A stretch of 51,109 nucleotides of DNA from Methylocaldum sp. 14B (GTDB lineage Bacteria > Pseudomonadota > Gammaproteobacteria > Methylococcales > Methylococcaceae). A program made the position numbers and the translations under genes. The stretch lies in assembly GCF_002005105.1 (NCBI RefSeq), contig NZ_MSCV01000044.1, positions 1-51,109 on the forward strand. The letters are read 5' to 3'. Position 1 is the stretch's first letter; each line of letters starts with the position of its first letter. The notes beneath the pieces are model-generated. The model was given only the letters and a program-made list of their open reading frames with translations, ran no database searches and had not been told where the DNA came from. Shown here one piece after another: positions 30,384-41,988 of the stretch.

Positions 30384-30998
30384 ATGCATGAACTGATCAA
30401 TTGGCTGGTGACGACCATCGGCGCGATGGGCTACACCGGAATTTTTCTGCTGATGGCCATGGAAAGCTCGGTTTTCCCCATCCCCAGCGAAATCGTCATG
30501 CCGCCCGCGGGCTATCTGGCCCAGCAGGGCAAGATGGACATGACCCTGGTGATCCTCAGCGGAACGGCGGGAAGCCTGGTCGGGGCTTACGCCAACTATT
30601 TCGTCGCGCGCTGGCTGGGCAGGCCGCTCCTGATCAAATACGGCAAATACGTCTGGATTACCGAGGAGCACTTCAACCGTGTGGAGAAGTTTTTCTTGGC
30701 ACATGGTGAAATCTCCACCTTCGTCGGCCGCCTCCTGCCCGTAGCGAGACATCTGATCTCGTTACCGGCCGGCCTCGCCAACATGAATCATCTCAAGTTC
30801 AGCTTTTACACGCTGCTCGGGGCGGGGATCTGGGTATCGGTGCTCAGCTGGATCGGCTATTTCATCGGTGAAAACCAGGAGCTGATCGCGCGCTATTCGG
30901 AACACGCGGTCATCGACGTGATCATATTCAGCATCGTCCTGGTTGGAATTTATGTCGCGATCCATCGCCGCAGGACCCGCAGCCAGACGCACTCATGA
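30384..30998 (+). CDS. DedA family membrane protein
   Basis: 204 residues, about five hydrophobic helices. DedA (SNARE-associated) signature segments: MESSVFPIPSEIVMPPAGYLA near the N-terminus, then FVGRLLPVARHLISLPAGL and the aromatic end. DedA proteins are thought to be flippases of undecaprenyl phosphate or other lipids and affect membrane integrity and drug resistance; uppP in the same window acts on a related lipid. The stop overlaps the following alcohol dehydrogenase start by 4 bp. Confidence 0.9.
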   Translation: MHELINWLVTTIGAMGYTGIFLLMAMESSVFPIPSEIVMPPAGYLAQQGKMDMTLVILSGTAGSLVGAYANYFVARWLGRPLLIKYGKYVWITEEHFNRVEKFFLAHGEISTFVGRLLPVARHLISLPAGLANMNHLKFSFYTLLGAGIWVSVLSWIGYFIGENQELIARYSEHAVIDVIIFSIVLVGIYVAIHRRRTRSQTHS

Positions 30999-32191
30999 CT
31001 ATCCCCGTATTTTCGATTTCCCGCCTTCCCCGCATTCTTTTCGGTTCCGGCCAATTGGCGGAACTGCCGAAACTGGCTCGCTCCTACGGTCACAAAGCGC
31101 TGCTCGTCACCGGAGTGCGCTCCTTCCGCTCGTCGTCGCGCTGGCCCTGGCTGACGGATAACTTGACCGAGCAGGGCATGATCTTCGAACACATGACCGT
31201 CAGTGACGAGCCCACGCCGCAGTTGGTGGACGATGCTGTCGCCGCCTTTCATGGCCGCAACATCGGCCTGGTGGTCGCCATCGGGGGCGGCAGCGTGCTG
31301 GACGCCGCCAAGGCCATCGCGGGACTCCTGCCCCACGGCAATTCGGTCATGGATCACCTCGAGGGCGTAGGCCGTAACATTCCTTACACCGGACCTGCTA
31401 CGCCGTTCATCGCCGTGCCCACCACCGCCGGCACCGGCAGCGAAGCGACCAAGAACGCCGTCTTGAGCGTGCGCGGCGAGCACGGCTTCAAGAAATCGTT
31501 CCGCCATGACTGCCTGGTTCCCGAATACGCGATCGTCGATCCCGATCTGCTCGACACTTGCCCGCCGGATCTCATCGCCGCCGACGGCATGGACGCCTTC
31601 ACGCAATTATTGGAATCGTACGTTTCCGCTCGCGCCAACCCGATGACCGACGCCCTCGCGAAAAGCGGCATGGAAGCATTTTGCGGCGGGTTCGTCGCAG
31701 CATTGAAAGGAGGCGACGGCGAGCAAGCCCGAGCCGGGCGCAGCGCCATCGCTTATGCATCGCTCGTGTCCGGCGTCACCCTGGCGCAGGCGGGACTGGG
31801 CTCGGTACACGGGCTCGCCGCGCCGCTGGGTGCTTTCTATCCGATACCCCACGGTCTCGCCTGCGGCACCCTGCTCGCCGAAGCCACGGCCATCAATATC
31901 CGCGCGCTGCGGGAGAGAGCTCCGGAGAATCCGGCCTTGAAGAAATACGCCGGTATCGCCGAACTCCTGACCGGCCATGGCTTCAAAACCCAGATGGAAG
32001 CTTGCAACGCCTTGGTCGAACAGTTGCACGATTGGACCGAACGGCTGGCTCTGAAGCGCCTCGGCCATTTCGGCGTGGAATCGGCGCACATCCCTAAGAT
32101 CGTCGCCAACGCCCGCGGCACCAGCATGCAGACAAATCCGGTAACGCTCACCGACGGCGAAATCGGCGAAATCCTCCTCACCAGAATCTGA
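30995..32191 (+). CDS. iron-containing alcohol dehydrogenase
   Basis: Group III NAD(P)-dependent alcohol dehydrogenase, 398 residues. NAD-binding GGGSVLDAAKAIAG near residue 95; VPTTAGTGSEATKNAV; the Fe-binding Asp and His in DGMDAFTQLLESYVS, VHGLAAPLGAFYPIPHGLACG. Length and motifs are complete. Substrate is unknown; relatives reduce or oxidise short alcohols, aldehydes, lactaldehyde or butanol. It overlaps dedA by 4 bp and precedes the large acyl-CoA ligase/acetyltransferase by 7 bp, so the three form an operon. Confidence 0.92.
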   Translation: MTIPVFSISRLPRILFGSGQLAELPKLARSYGHKALLVTGVRSFRSSSRWPWLTDNLTEQGMIFEHMTVSDEPTPQLVDDAVAAFHGRNIGLVVAIGGGSVLDAAKAIAGLLPHGNSVMDHLEGVGRNIPYTGPATPFIAVPTTAGTGSEATKNAVLSVRGEHGFKKSFRHDCLVPEYAIVDPDLLDTCPPDLIAADGMDAFTQLLESYVSARANPMTDALAKSGMEAFCGGFVAALKGGDGEQARAGRSAIAYASLVSGVTLAQAGLGSVHGLAAPLGAFYPIPHGLACGTLLAEATAINIRALRERAPENPALKKYAGIAELLTGHGFKTQMEACNALVEQLHDWTERLALKRLGHFGVESAHIPKIVANARGTSMQTNPVTLTDGEIGEILLTRI

Positions 32192-32198
32192 GGCCGAT

Positions 32199-34877
32199 AT
32201 GGCACGCCATTACCTCGAGCATTTGTTCAGCCCGAAGTCCATAGCCGTGTTCGGGGCCAGCGAGTTGCCCGACTCGGTCGGCGCACGGATCTATCAAAAT
32301 CTCTTGGACGGCGGTTTTCAAGGCCCGATCTACCCGATCAATCCCAAGTATCAACTGGTCCGGGATCAGGTCTGTTTCTCGTCGATCGAAGAGGTGAAGG
32401 AACACGTGGATCTCGCGATCATCGCCACACCGGCCGCCACCGTCCCCCTCATCATCCGCGCTTGCGGCCAACAAGGGGTCAAGGCCGCCATCGTCATTTC
32501 GGCGGGATTTGCCGAACAGGAGGGCAACGGCCGAATGCTGGAGCGGGCCTTGCTGGAAGAAGGCAAGCGCTATGGGCTCCGGATTCTCGGTCCCAACTGC
32601 CTGGGGCTGATGCGCCCTTCGGTCGGCCTCAATGCCACTTTCAGCAATAATGTCGCGGAACCGGGTTCGCTCGCCCTGGTCTCCCAGTCGGGAGCGCTTT
32701 GCACGGCGATTCTGGACTGGGCGAGCGCCCATCGCATCGGTTTTTCGACCATGGTGTCCTTAGGCGCCGGAGCCGATGTCACCTTCGGGGACATCCTAGA
32801 CTATCTCGCTCTCGATCCCGAAACCCGCAGCATCCTGATGTACGTGGAAGGCGTGCGTGATGCGCGGCGTTTCATGAGCGGGCTCAGGGCCGCGGCTCGC
32901 ATGAAGCCGGTGATCGTGATCAAGGCCGGCCGCCATGCCGAAGGCTCCCGAGCGGCCATGTCGCACACCGGCGCGCTGGTCGGTTCGGATGATGTCTTCG
33001 ACGCCGCGCTGCAAAGGGCCGGCGTGGTTCGGGCCACCACCATCGAACAGCTTTTCGCCGCCGCCCAGCTCCTCGCGACCCAGCACCGCGTTCGAGGCAA
33101 TCGCCTCGTGATCATCACCAACGCGGGCGGACCGGGGGTGATGGCAACCGACCGGGCCGTCGAGCAAGGCATCCGGCTCGCCGAACTGGGCGGACCGACC
33201 TTCGACAAGCTGAACGCGGTGCTGCCCAAACAGTGGTCGCACAATAATCCCGTCGATATCCTGGGCGACGCCACCCCCGAACGGTATCGGGCGGCCGTCG
33301 AGGTCTGTCTGGCCGACGAAAGCGTGGACGGCGCCCTGGTGTTGCTCACGCCGCAGGCCATGACCGATCCCACGGAAGCCGCGGAGGCCGTCATTCGCGC
33401 CGCCGAACAGAGCCGCAAGCCGATACTCACCTGCTGGCTGGGAGAAACCTACGTCCAAAAAGGGCGAGAACTGTTTACCGCACATCAGATTCCGACCTTC
33501 GCGAACCCCGAGAGCGCCATCGAAGCGTTCGGCTATCTGGCAGAATATCACCGTAACCAACAGATGCTGATGCAGGTGCCGGGGCCGTTGGCCTCGCACC
33601 AGATGCCAGACCTGACCGGCGCCCGCCTCATCATCGAGGGCGCCCTGGCGGAACGGCGGACGCTGCTATCCTCGCTCGAGACCCGCGCCGTTCTGCGCGC
33701 CTTCGACATTCCCGTGCCGCCGGCGCTGAACGCCCATTCGCCCAACGAGGCGTTATCGGCGGCCGAATACCTGGGTTTTCCGGTCGCGCTGAAGATTCTG
33801 TCGCCGGACATCACCCACAAGTCCGATGTCGACGGCGTCCGGCTCAACATCAACAGCGCCCAGACGGTGCGGAACGCCTATAACGATCTGGTGTCGACGG
33901 TGCAAGCCCGAAGGCCGAACGCGCGGATCGAGGGCGTAACGGTCGAAAAGATGTACCGTAACCGCAACGGCCGGGAACTGCTGGTCGGCGTGGTCGACGA
34001 TCCGATTTTCGGCCCGGTCGTGAGTTTCGGCTCGGGCGGCACGGCGGTGGAAATCCTCAAGGACCGTGCGGTCGCCCTGCCCCCGCTCAACGAGCACATC
34101 GCCCAGACGATGATCGGCCAAACCCGTGTCGCACGGCTGCTCGGACAGTTCCGCAACCTCCCGCCGGTCAAGCTGGAGGCGATCGAGCAAGTGTTGCTGC
34201 GGCTCTCGGAGATGGTCTGCGAACTCCCCGAGATCAAGGAGATGGACATCAATCCTCTGGTGGCGGACGACCAAGGCGTGTTCGCCCTGGATGCCCGCAT
34301 TGCGGTGCATGAGCCGCAGCCTGGACGCCGGCCCTACGGGCACATGGCTGTCCACCCCTATCCCGGCCACTTGATTAGACAGTATCAGCTCGCCGACGGC
34401 ACCAACATCATCATTCGGCCGATCCGTCCCGAAGACGCGGAAATCGAGAAGCGTTTCGTGAAGCAGCTTTCGCCCGAGGCCAAATTCTTCCGCTTCATGA
34501 ACGCCTTGCAGGAATTGAGTCAGGACATGCTGATACGTTTGACTCAGCTTGATTACGACCGCGAACTGGCGCTCGTCGCCATCGTCGATTCCGGGGCCGA
34601 AGAAACGGAACTCGGCGTGGCGCGCTATTTCACCAATCCGGATGGCGAAACCGCCGAATTCGCCCTGGTGGTTGCCGACGAATGGCAGCACCGTGGGTTG
34701 GGTACACGGCTGATGTCCTGCCTGATCGACGCCGCTCGCGAGATGGGGCTCAAATCTTTGCGGGGCGAAATCCTGGCGAACAACGTCAAAATGCTCGGCC
34801 TAATGAAACGGCTGGCGTTCACCTGTCATACCAAAACCGACGACTCCACCATCGTCATCGCCGAAAAGTCACTGTGA
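32199..34877 (+). CDS. Pat/PatZ-type protein: NDP-forming acyl-CoA ligase fused to GNAT acetyltransferase
   Basis: 892 residues in three parts. Residues 1-450: CoA-binding and ligase alpha domains (PKSIAVFGASELPDSVGARI, GPNCLGLMRPSVGLNA, VSQSGALCTAILDWA). Residues about 470-700: ATP-grasp beta domain (GFPVALKILSPDITHKSDVD, and FGSGGTAVEILKDRAVALPP). Residues about 715-892: GNAT domain with VADEWQHRGLGTRLM as the acetyl-CoA loop. Such proteins acetylate and thereby control acetyl-CoA synthetase. In Salmonella Pat the ligase part is reported inactive because the catalytic His is replaced; here His256 in SHTGALVGSDD and His in THKSDVDG are both present. It may therefore also act as an ADP-forming acyl-CoA synthetase. 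Confidence 0.9.
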   Translation: MARHYLEHLFSPKSIAVFGASELPDSVGARIYQNLLDGGFQGPIYPINPKYQLVRDQVCFSSIEEVKEHVDLAIIATPAATVPLIIRACGQQGVKAAIVISAGFAEQEGNGRMLERALLEEGKRYGLRILGPNCLGLMRPSVGLNATFSNNVAEPGSLALVSQSGALCTAILDWASAHRIGFSTMVSLGAGADVTFGDILDYLALDPETRSILMYVEGVRDARRFMSGLRAAARMKPVIVIKAGRHAEGSRAAMSHTGALVGSDDVFDAALQRAGVVRATTIEQLFAAAQLLATQHRVRGNRLVIITNAGGPGVMATDRAVEQGIRLAELGGPTFDKLNAVLPKQWSHNNPVDILGDATPERYRAAVEVCLADESVDGALVLLTPQAMTDPTEAAEAVIRAAEQSRKPILTCWLGETYVQKGRELFTAHQIPTFANPESAIEAFGYLAEYHRNQQMLMQVPGPLASHQMPDLTGARLIIEGALAERRTLLSSLETRAVLRAFDIPVPPALNAHSPNEALSAAEYLGFPVALKILSPDITHKSDVDGVRLNINSAQTVRNAYNDLVSTVQARRPNARIEGVTVEKMYRNRNGRELLVGVVDDPIFGPVVSFGSGGTAVEILKDRAVALPPLNEHIAQTMIGQTRVARLLGQFRNLPPVKLEAIEQVLLRLSEMVCELPEIKEMDINPLVADDQGVFALDARIAVHEPQPGRRPYGHMAVHPYPGHLIRQYQLADGTNIIIRPIRPEDAEIEKRFVKQLSPEAKFFRFMNALQELSQDMLIRLTQLDYDRELALVAIVDSGAEETELGVARYFTNPDGETAEFALVVADEWQHRGLGTRLMSCLIDAAREMGLKSLRGEILANNVKMLGLMKRLAFTCHTKTDDSTIVIAEKSL

Positions 34878-34949
34878 TTCTACTGGCGGATTTTTGGAAA
34901 CATCCGCGAATGCTAAAATTTCACCCCTTTTTACTCTTGAGGTTTGTTG

Positions 34950-37256
<2,307 letters not shown>

Positions 37257-37527
37257 TAGTCATTACGCCGGTTACGGCGGCGCGACGGGTTCCAACGGAA
37301 TCCCCCACCTCCCGGCGCTATAAGCCGCTTCTTATACGCGGCCGGTAACAGCCCCACCGGACGCGGTTTTACTCGCGCCCTAAGCGTTTTTCGCCACAGT
37401 GACCGGCGTAGACTGGGAAAACCGCCCCGCATGTGGTAGGTCGGCAATCCTTTGCCGGCGAAGGTGTCGGCAAAGGATTGCCGACCTACTTCGGGCGCTA
37501 CGTCAAACCGGAAAATGCTCTAGTGCC
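37257..37527. other. intergenic region with repeat element
   Basis: Lies between tex (+) and the lipase (-), convergent. 37257-37379 has no feature I recognise; 37380-37523 is the small repeat element listed separately, so this gap is mostly made of a mobile or formerly mobile sequence. Confidence 0.6.
37380..37523. repeat. 144-bp MITE-like element
   Basis: Ends are CTAAGCGTTTTTC (37380-) and GAAAATGCTCTAG (-37523), imperfect inverted copies of each other. Inside is a perfect 22-bp inverted repeat, 37436-37457 and 37468-37489, with a 10-base loop; the arms begin GTAGGTCGGCAATCC. Related ends and related GTAGGTCGG arms occur at 46471-46796. No transposase. The TA inside CTAG at the ends would fit a Tc1/IS630-type target duplication, which is inference. 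Confidence 0.65.
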
Positions 37528-38526
37528 TCAAGGATTGAGGAAAGCCAGCATGTTCCGCCTGTCGGCTCCCGACGGCAAGGGTTTGGACCTATCCGCAACC
37601 CACGCCGCGATATCGGCCCAAGGCTTGGCGGCGCTCAGATCGCGCAGCAGCAAATGGTAACCCTGCTCGTAAAGCGCGACACGGGCGGTCCCGGTTTTCG
37701 ACAGCTTCTTCAGCATTAGGGAAACGGGCTCTTTGGGGATCACTTGGTCGTGCTCGCCATAGAGGACTAAAACCTCTTTATTCAGCTGCTCAACTCGCGA
37801 AAGCGCCTCGTCCATGAGATTGACCAGCCCGTAAATCGCATCGACTCGCGTCTCCTTTATGACCAGGGGATCGCGACCGAGACCGCGCAACATCTCGATA
37901 TTGTCGGAAGGGAGAATCCCGAGGCTTTCCCCGGTCAACTGAAGCCAGGGCACGGTACTTACCGAAATCGAAAGCAAGGCCCGTTGATACCAGGGCATGG
38001 TGCTCCTGCCCCACACGGCCGGTGCCGAGAGAATGATCCCATCGGCCAGCGGAGGCCGTTCCGATGCCGTCGCAACAATCGCCAAGGCTCCGCCCATACT
38101 CTCGCCGAGGATATAAACCGGTTTGCCCGGATGGTTCTTGCCGACGAGTCGCGTGAATTGTCTCAGATCGTCGACATAGGCATCCATTCCGGCCCAGAGG
38201 CCCCGTCCCGGCGCATTCCCGAAGCCTCTCTGATCGTAGGCGTACAAGGCAATTCCGTGCTCGCTCAGATAGCGGCCGGGCATGGTGAAAGCATTGCTGT
38301 AATCGTTGAAACCGTGGAGCGCCACGACCACCGCCTTGGCTTTGCCATCGTGAGGAAGCCAGGATCGCACCGGCAAAACGGCGCCATCCGTAGCGACGAA
38401 ATGGGCCTTACGGAGCTGCGGTTCAACATGTTCGGGTCCCGAGGGATGGATGAGCGGCGTACAGCCACCGAGCAGCAGACATGGAAAAAGCACGAAGCAA
38501 GACAGGCGAAGAGTTTTCAGAGTCAT
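37528..38526 (-). CDS. alpha/beta hydrolase lipoprotein (lysophospholipase/monoacylglycerol lipase type)
   Basis: 332 residues. A signal peptide with lipobox LLLGGC (Cys 22) marks it as a lipoprotein. The hydrolase fold carries VALHGFNDYS (oxyanion loop), the nucleophile Ser in LGESMGGAL, and the triad Asp and His in YGEHDQVIP and EQGYHLLLRD. This Ser-hydrolase_4 pattern is that of lysophospholipases and monoacylglycerol lipases. It faces aas and lplT, genes of lysophospholipid repair, across a shared 145-bp divergent promoter region, so a role in envelope phospholipid turnover is plausible. The 3' end directly meets the MITE-like element. Confidence 0.85.
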   Translation of the reverse strand: MTLKTLRLSCFVLFPCLLLGGCTPLIHPSGPEHVEPQLRKAHFVATDGAVLPVRSWLPHDGKAKAVVVALHGFNDYSNAFTMPGRYLSEHGIALYAYDQRGFGNAPGRGLWAGMDAYVDDLRQFTRLVGKNHPGKPVYILGESMGGALAIVATASERPPLADGIILSAPAVWGRSTMPWYQRALLSISVSTVPWLQLTGESLGILPSDNIEMLRGLGRDPLVIKETRVDAIYGLVNLMDEALSRVEQLNKEVLVLYGEHDQVIPKEPVSLMLKKLSKTGTARVALYEQGYHLLLRDLSAAKPWADIAAWVADRSKPLPSGADRRNMLAFLNP

Positions 38527-38671
38527 GACGGGTATCAGAGTTGCGGACGGGCCCTATATTACCTTTGATTGCGGCGGTTTGCCGAGGTTGCGCATCAACC
38601 TGTTCACCGCACTGGAATATATTGAACACTGTTCATTTTTGACCTAGACTTTCTCCTCGGAGGTGAACACC

Positions 38672-40822
38672 ATGATAAAAATAATGCTTCGCTGGATTCT
38701 CGCCCGGCTGTTCCGCGTCAAAGTCGTCGGTCTCGAAAACTACCAAAAGGCGGGGGCTCGAGTCCTGATCGCCGCCAATCACTCGTCCTACCTCGACCCG
38801 ATACTCTTGTGGGTCTTTCTGCCGGACGAGGTCACATTCGCGATCAATACCCACATCGCCCAGCACTGGTGGGTGCGGCCGGCTCTCAGGTTCGCCAAGG
38901 TGTTTCCGATGGACCCCACCCAGCCGCTGTCGGTCAAGGCCCTGACCCATTATCTGAAAGAGGACCGCAAAGCGGTGATTTTTCCGGAAGGACGCATCAC
39001 GGTGACCGGAGCCTTGATGAAGATTTACGACGGCGCCGGGCTGATCGCCGAAAAATCCGGCGCAACGGTTCTGCCGATCCGAATCGACGGCACTCAATAC
39101 ACCATATTTTCCCGTCTGCACGGGGTGGTGCGGCTGCGCTGGTTTCCGCCTATCACGCTGAACATTCTGCCGCCCCGCGAAGTCAGTCCGCCGTCGGAGA
39201 TCACTGGTCCCGAGCGGCGGCATCAGGTCGGGCTCATGCTGTCCGATTTGATGAGCGAGATGATGTTCGAGACGAGCAATTACCGGCGGACGGTGTTCTC
39301 GGCCTTGCTCGACGCACGGAGGACTCACGGCGGCGGGCATCGCGTGCTCGAGGACGTACAGCGGAAACCCCTCAGCTATGATCGGCTGATCGCACAAGTC
39401 CTCGCCCTGGGCCGCAAACTGGCGGAAAAAACCGAAGACGGCGAAGCGGTCGGTCTCTTGCTGCCCAACCTGAGCGGTACGGTAGCCGCATTCCTGGGGC
39501 TTCAAGTTCACGGGCGCCTCCCCGCCATGCTGAATTTCAGCGCCGGCACCCGCAATCTCCTGTCGAGCTGCGCCACGGCGAAAATCAAGACCGTGGTCAC
39601 GGCCCGTCGTTTCGTCGCCACGGCGAAATTGGAGGAATCCGTAGAGGCTTTGTCGGAAAAAGCGAGGGTGATCTATCTCGAAGACCTGGGCCGGGAGCTG
39701 GGCGCCCGGGACAAGCTCAGGGCTTTCCTCGCCGCGCTCACCGCCGATTACTGGTACCGCGGCCGGCGCAACCCGGATGATCCGGCGGTAATCCTGTTCA
39801 CCTCGGGTTCGGAGGGCGAACCGAAAGGGGTCGTGCTTTCCCACGCTAACCTCCTCTCCAACCGCGAACAGCTCGCCGCACGCTTCGATTTCAATGCCCA
39901 GGACGTCATCCTCAACGTTCTGCCCGTCTTTCACGCCTTCGGTTTGACCGCCGGCACGCTGCTGCCCTTGCTGTCCGGCATGCGCCTGTTCCTGTATCCC
40001 TCGCCTTTGCATTACCGAATCATTCCCGAAGTGGCCTACGACATCAACGCCACGATCCTGTTCGGCACCAATACCTTTCTCCACGGTTATGCAAAGCATG
40101 CCCATCCCTACGATTTTTATAGCGTGCGCTATGTCTTCGCCGGCGCGGAAAAACTGCAAGCCGATACCCGCAAGCTTTGGGCCGAGAAATTCGGACTCCG
40201 CGTACTGGAAGGCTACGGGGCCACGGAAACTTCGCCGGTATTATCCGCCAATACGCCCATGTACTACCGGGAAGGCACGGTGGGGCGCTTTTTCCCCGGC
40301 ATCCAATGGCGGCTAGAAGAGGTTCCCGGCGTAACCGAGGGAGGGCGCCTCCACGTGACCGGCCCCAACGTCATGCTGGGCTATCTCCGCCCCGGGCATT
40401 CGGGCGAACTCGAGCCGCCCGCCTCGCAATATGGACTCGGCTGGTACGACACCGGCGATATCGTCCGCATCGACGAGGAAGGTTTTGTCAGCATTCTCGG
40501 CCGCGTCAAACGGTTCGCCAAGATCGGCGGGGAAATGGTGTCGCTTAACGCGGTCGAAGAGCTGGCCGCGCGGATTTGGCCGGGACAGCGGCACGCGGCG
40601 GTTGCGCTGTCCGACCCCAAGAAAGGCGAAAAGATCGTACTCGCCACCGAGTACCGGAACGCCGATCGCGCCGAACTGACGGCCCGAGCCCAGCAGGAGG
40701 GTGTCGGCGAACTCTGTCTGCCCAAGGATATCCGGGTGCTCAAGGAACTGCCCCTGCTTGCCACCGGCAAGGTGGATTATCCGGCGCTTACCGGGTTCGT
40801 CCGGGAAGGGAGCGAATCATGA
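38672..40822 (+). CDS. aas: acyl-ACP synthetase / 2-acylglycerophosphoethanolamine acyltransferase (Aas)
   Basis: Two-domain enzyme that re-acylates lysophospholipids in the inner membrane. About 716 residues. Residues 1-215 are a PlsC-like acyltransferase with the NHSSYLD box (His37, Asp42) and FPEGRITVTG. Residues about 230-716 are an AMP-forming acyl ligase with LFTSGSEGEPKGVVLSHANL, EGYGATETSPVLS and YDTGDIVRIDEEGFVSILGR, and a C-terminal Lys in LLATGKVDYP. ATG 38672 has GGAGG 8 bases upstream; GTG 38663 overlaps that site. It overlaps the transporter gene lplT by 4 bp; in Escherichia coli the order is lplT-aas, so the pair is inverted here. Confidence 0.94.
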   Translation: MIKIMLRWILARLFRVKVVGLENYQKAGARVLIAANHSSYLDPILLWVFLPDEVTFAINTHIAQHWWVRPALRFAKVFPMDPTQPLSVKALTHYLKEDRKAVIFPEGRITVTGALMKIYDGAGLIAEKSGATVLPIRIDGTQYTIFSRLHGVVRLRWFPPITLNILPPREVSPPSEITGPERRHQVGLMLSDLMSEMMFETSNYRRTVFSALLDARRTHGGGHRVLEDVQRKPLSYDRLIAQVLALGRKLAEKTEDGEAVGLLLPNLSGTVAAFLGLQVHGRLPAMLNFSAGTRNLLSSCATAKIKTVVTARRFVATAKLEESVEALSEKARVIYLEDLGRELGARDKLRAFLAALTADYWYRGRRNPDDPAVILFTSGSEGEPKGVVLSHANLLSNREQLAARFDFNAQDVILNVLPVFHAFGLTAGTLLPLLSGMRLFLYPSPLHYRIIPEVAYDINATILFGTNTFLHGYAKHAHPYDFYSVRYVFAGAEKLQADTRKLWAEKFGLRVLEGYGATETSPVLSANTPMYYREGTVGRFFPGIQWRLEEVPGVTEGGRLHVTGPNVMLGYLRPGHSGELEPPASQYGLGWYDTGDIVRIDEEGFVSILGRVKRFAKIGGEMVSLNAVEELAARIWPGQRHAAVALSDPKKGEKIVLATEYRNADRAELTARAQQEGVGELCLPKDIRVLKELPLLATGKVDYPALTGFVREGSES

Positions 40823-41979
40823 ACCGGGGACTTCGTTCGCTGATCGCTGCGCAGTTTCTCTCCGCGTTCTCGGACAACGCCATGCTCTTCACGGTCATCG
40901 CCATCGTGCTGCAAAGCGGTGATCGCGGCCCCTGGTATGTCCCGGCCCTGCAAAGCGTTTTCCTGGTGGCGTTCGTGATGCTGACGCCCTGGGTCGGAGC
41001 GTTCGCCGACCGGCATTCGAAGCCGAAGGTTCTTATTTTGGCGAATGTCGTCAAGGCACTCGGCGGACTTCTGATACTGCTCGGCGTCGAGCCTCTGATC
41101 GGCTATGCCGTCGTCGGCGTGGGTGCGGCAACCTACAGCCCCGCCAAATACGGGATCTTGCCAGAATTGGCCGATCACACGCGGTTGGTCAGGATCAACA
41201 GTTGGATCGAAGGCGCGACCATCGCCGCGATCCTGCTGGGCACCGTGATCGGAGCAAAGCTCGCCGATGCCTCGATCGATCTGGCGCTGAGCTCGATCAT
41301 CGCGTTTTATGTTATTTCCGCCGGGGTTACGCTCCTCTTGCCCAAGCTGCCGGCACGCGGCGCGCGCCCCGGTTCGTCCTTGACCAAACTGGTGCACGTA
41401 ATCAAAGAGCTATTGAAATCAGAACGTGCCCGGTTAGTTCTAATCGCCCTGAGCTTGTTCTGGGCCTCTGCCGCCACTCTGAGAATTATTCTCGTAACCT
41501 GGGCGCCGCAAGTGCTCGATACGCAAACCGCGGGGGAAATCGCGCAGCTGACCCTGTTTCTCGCCGTCGGCATCGTCATTGGCTCAGGTATAGTCCCGCG
41601 CCTAATTCCCCTGGAGCACATCCGGCGTGCACGGCTTGCCGCGTATGCGCTGAGCCTATTTTTTCTGCTCCTGGCCGGTGTCGATAGCCTGTGGCCGGCC
41701 AGAGCGACGCTGCTGGCCATCGGCATCGCCGGTGGCCTGTTCGTCGTGCCGCTTAACGCGGCGATCCAGCAGATCGGTCATCATACCGTCGGCAGCGGCG
41801 GCGCCGTGGCGGTCCAGAATTTCTTTCAGAACGCCGCGATGCTGGTGAGCATGGGGATTTATACCTTCGCGTCGACTCAGGGCATCGGCCCGGTGGCTGC
41901 GATTCTCGCCCTGGGCGTGGTTGTCCTGGCCATGACGGTGCTAGTTTCCTGGTGCCTGCCGCGGCAACCGGCGGTGTAG
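40819..41979 (+). CDS. lplT: lysophospholipid transporter LplT
   Basis: Major facilitator family, 386 residues, about 12 helices; flips lysophospholipids across the inner membrane for Aas. Strong LplT signatures: AQFLSAFSDNAMLFT at the start, GVGAATYSPAKYGILPEL, EGATIAAILLGTVIG and the late GGLFVVPLNAAIQQ. ATG 40819 overlaps the aas stop (ATGA), implying coupled expression with the enzyme that uses its cargo. The open frame reaches back to 40576 inside aas, but the family start is at 40819. Confidence 0.94.
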   Translation: MNRGLRSLIAAQFLSAFSDNAMLFTVIAIVLQSGDRGPWYVPALQSVFLVAFVMLTPWVGAFADRHSKPKVLILANVVKALGGLLILLGVEPLIGYAVVGVGAATYSPAKYGILPELADHTRLVRINSWIEGATIAAILLGTVIGAKLADASIDLALSSIIAFYVISAGVTLLLPKLPARGARPGSSLTKLVHVIKELLKSERARLVLIALSLFWASAATLRIILVTWAPQVLDTQTAGEIAQLTLFLAVGIVIGSGIVPRLIPLEHIRRARLAAYALSLFFLLLAGVDSLWPARATLLAIGIAGGLFVVPLNAAIQQIGHHTVGSGGAVAVQNFFQNAAMLVSMGIYTFASTQGIGPVAAILALGVVVLAMTVLVSWCLPRQPAV

Positions 41980-41988
41980 CAGGCATAC

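Noticed and set aside
33753-34691. 312-codon minus-strand frame, and the similar ones at 3244-4167 and 7943-8845
   Set aside because: Antisense shadows of pat, zwf and pyrG, rich in His, Arg and Asp as expected from reversed GC-rich codons.
38633-40159. 508-codon frame on the minus strand
   Set aside because: It is entirely antisense to aas, whose product has all family motifs; long antisense frames are common in GC-rich genes and this one has no recognisable domain.
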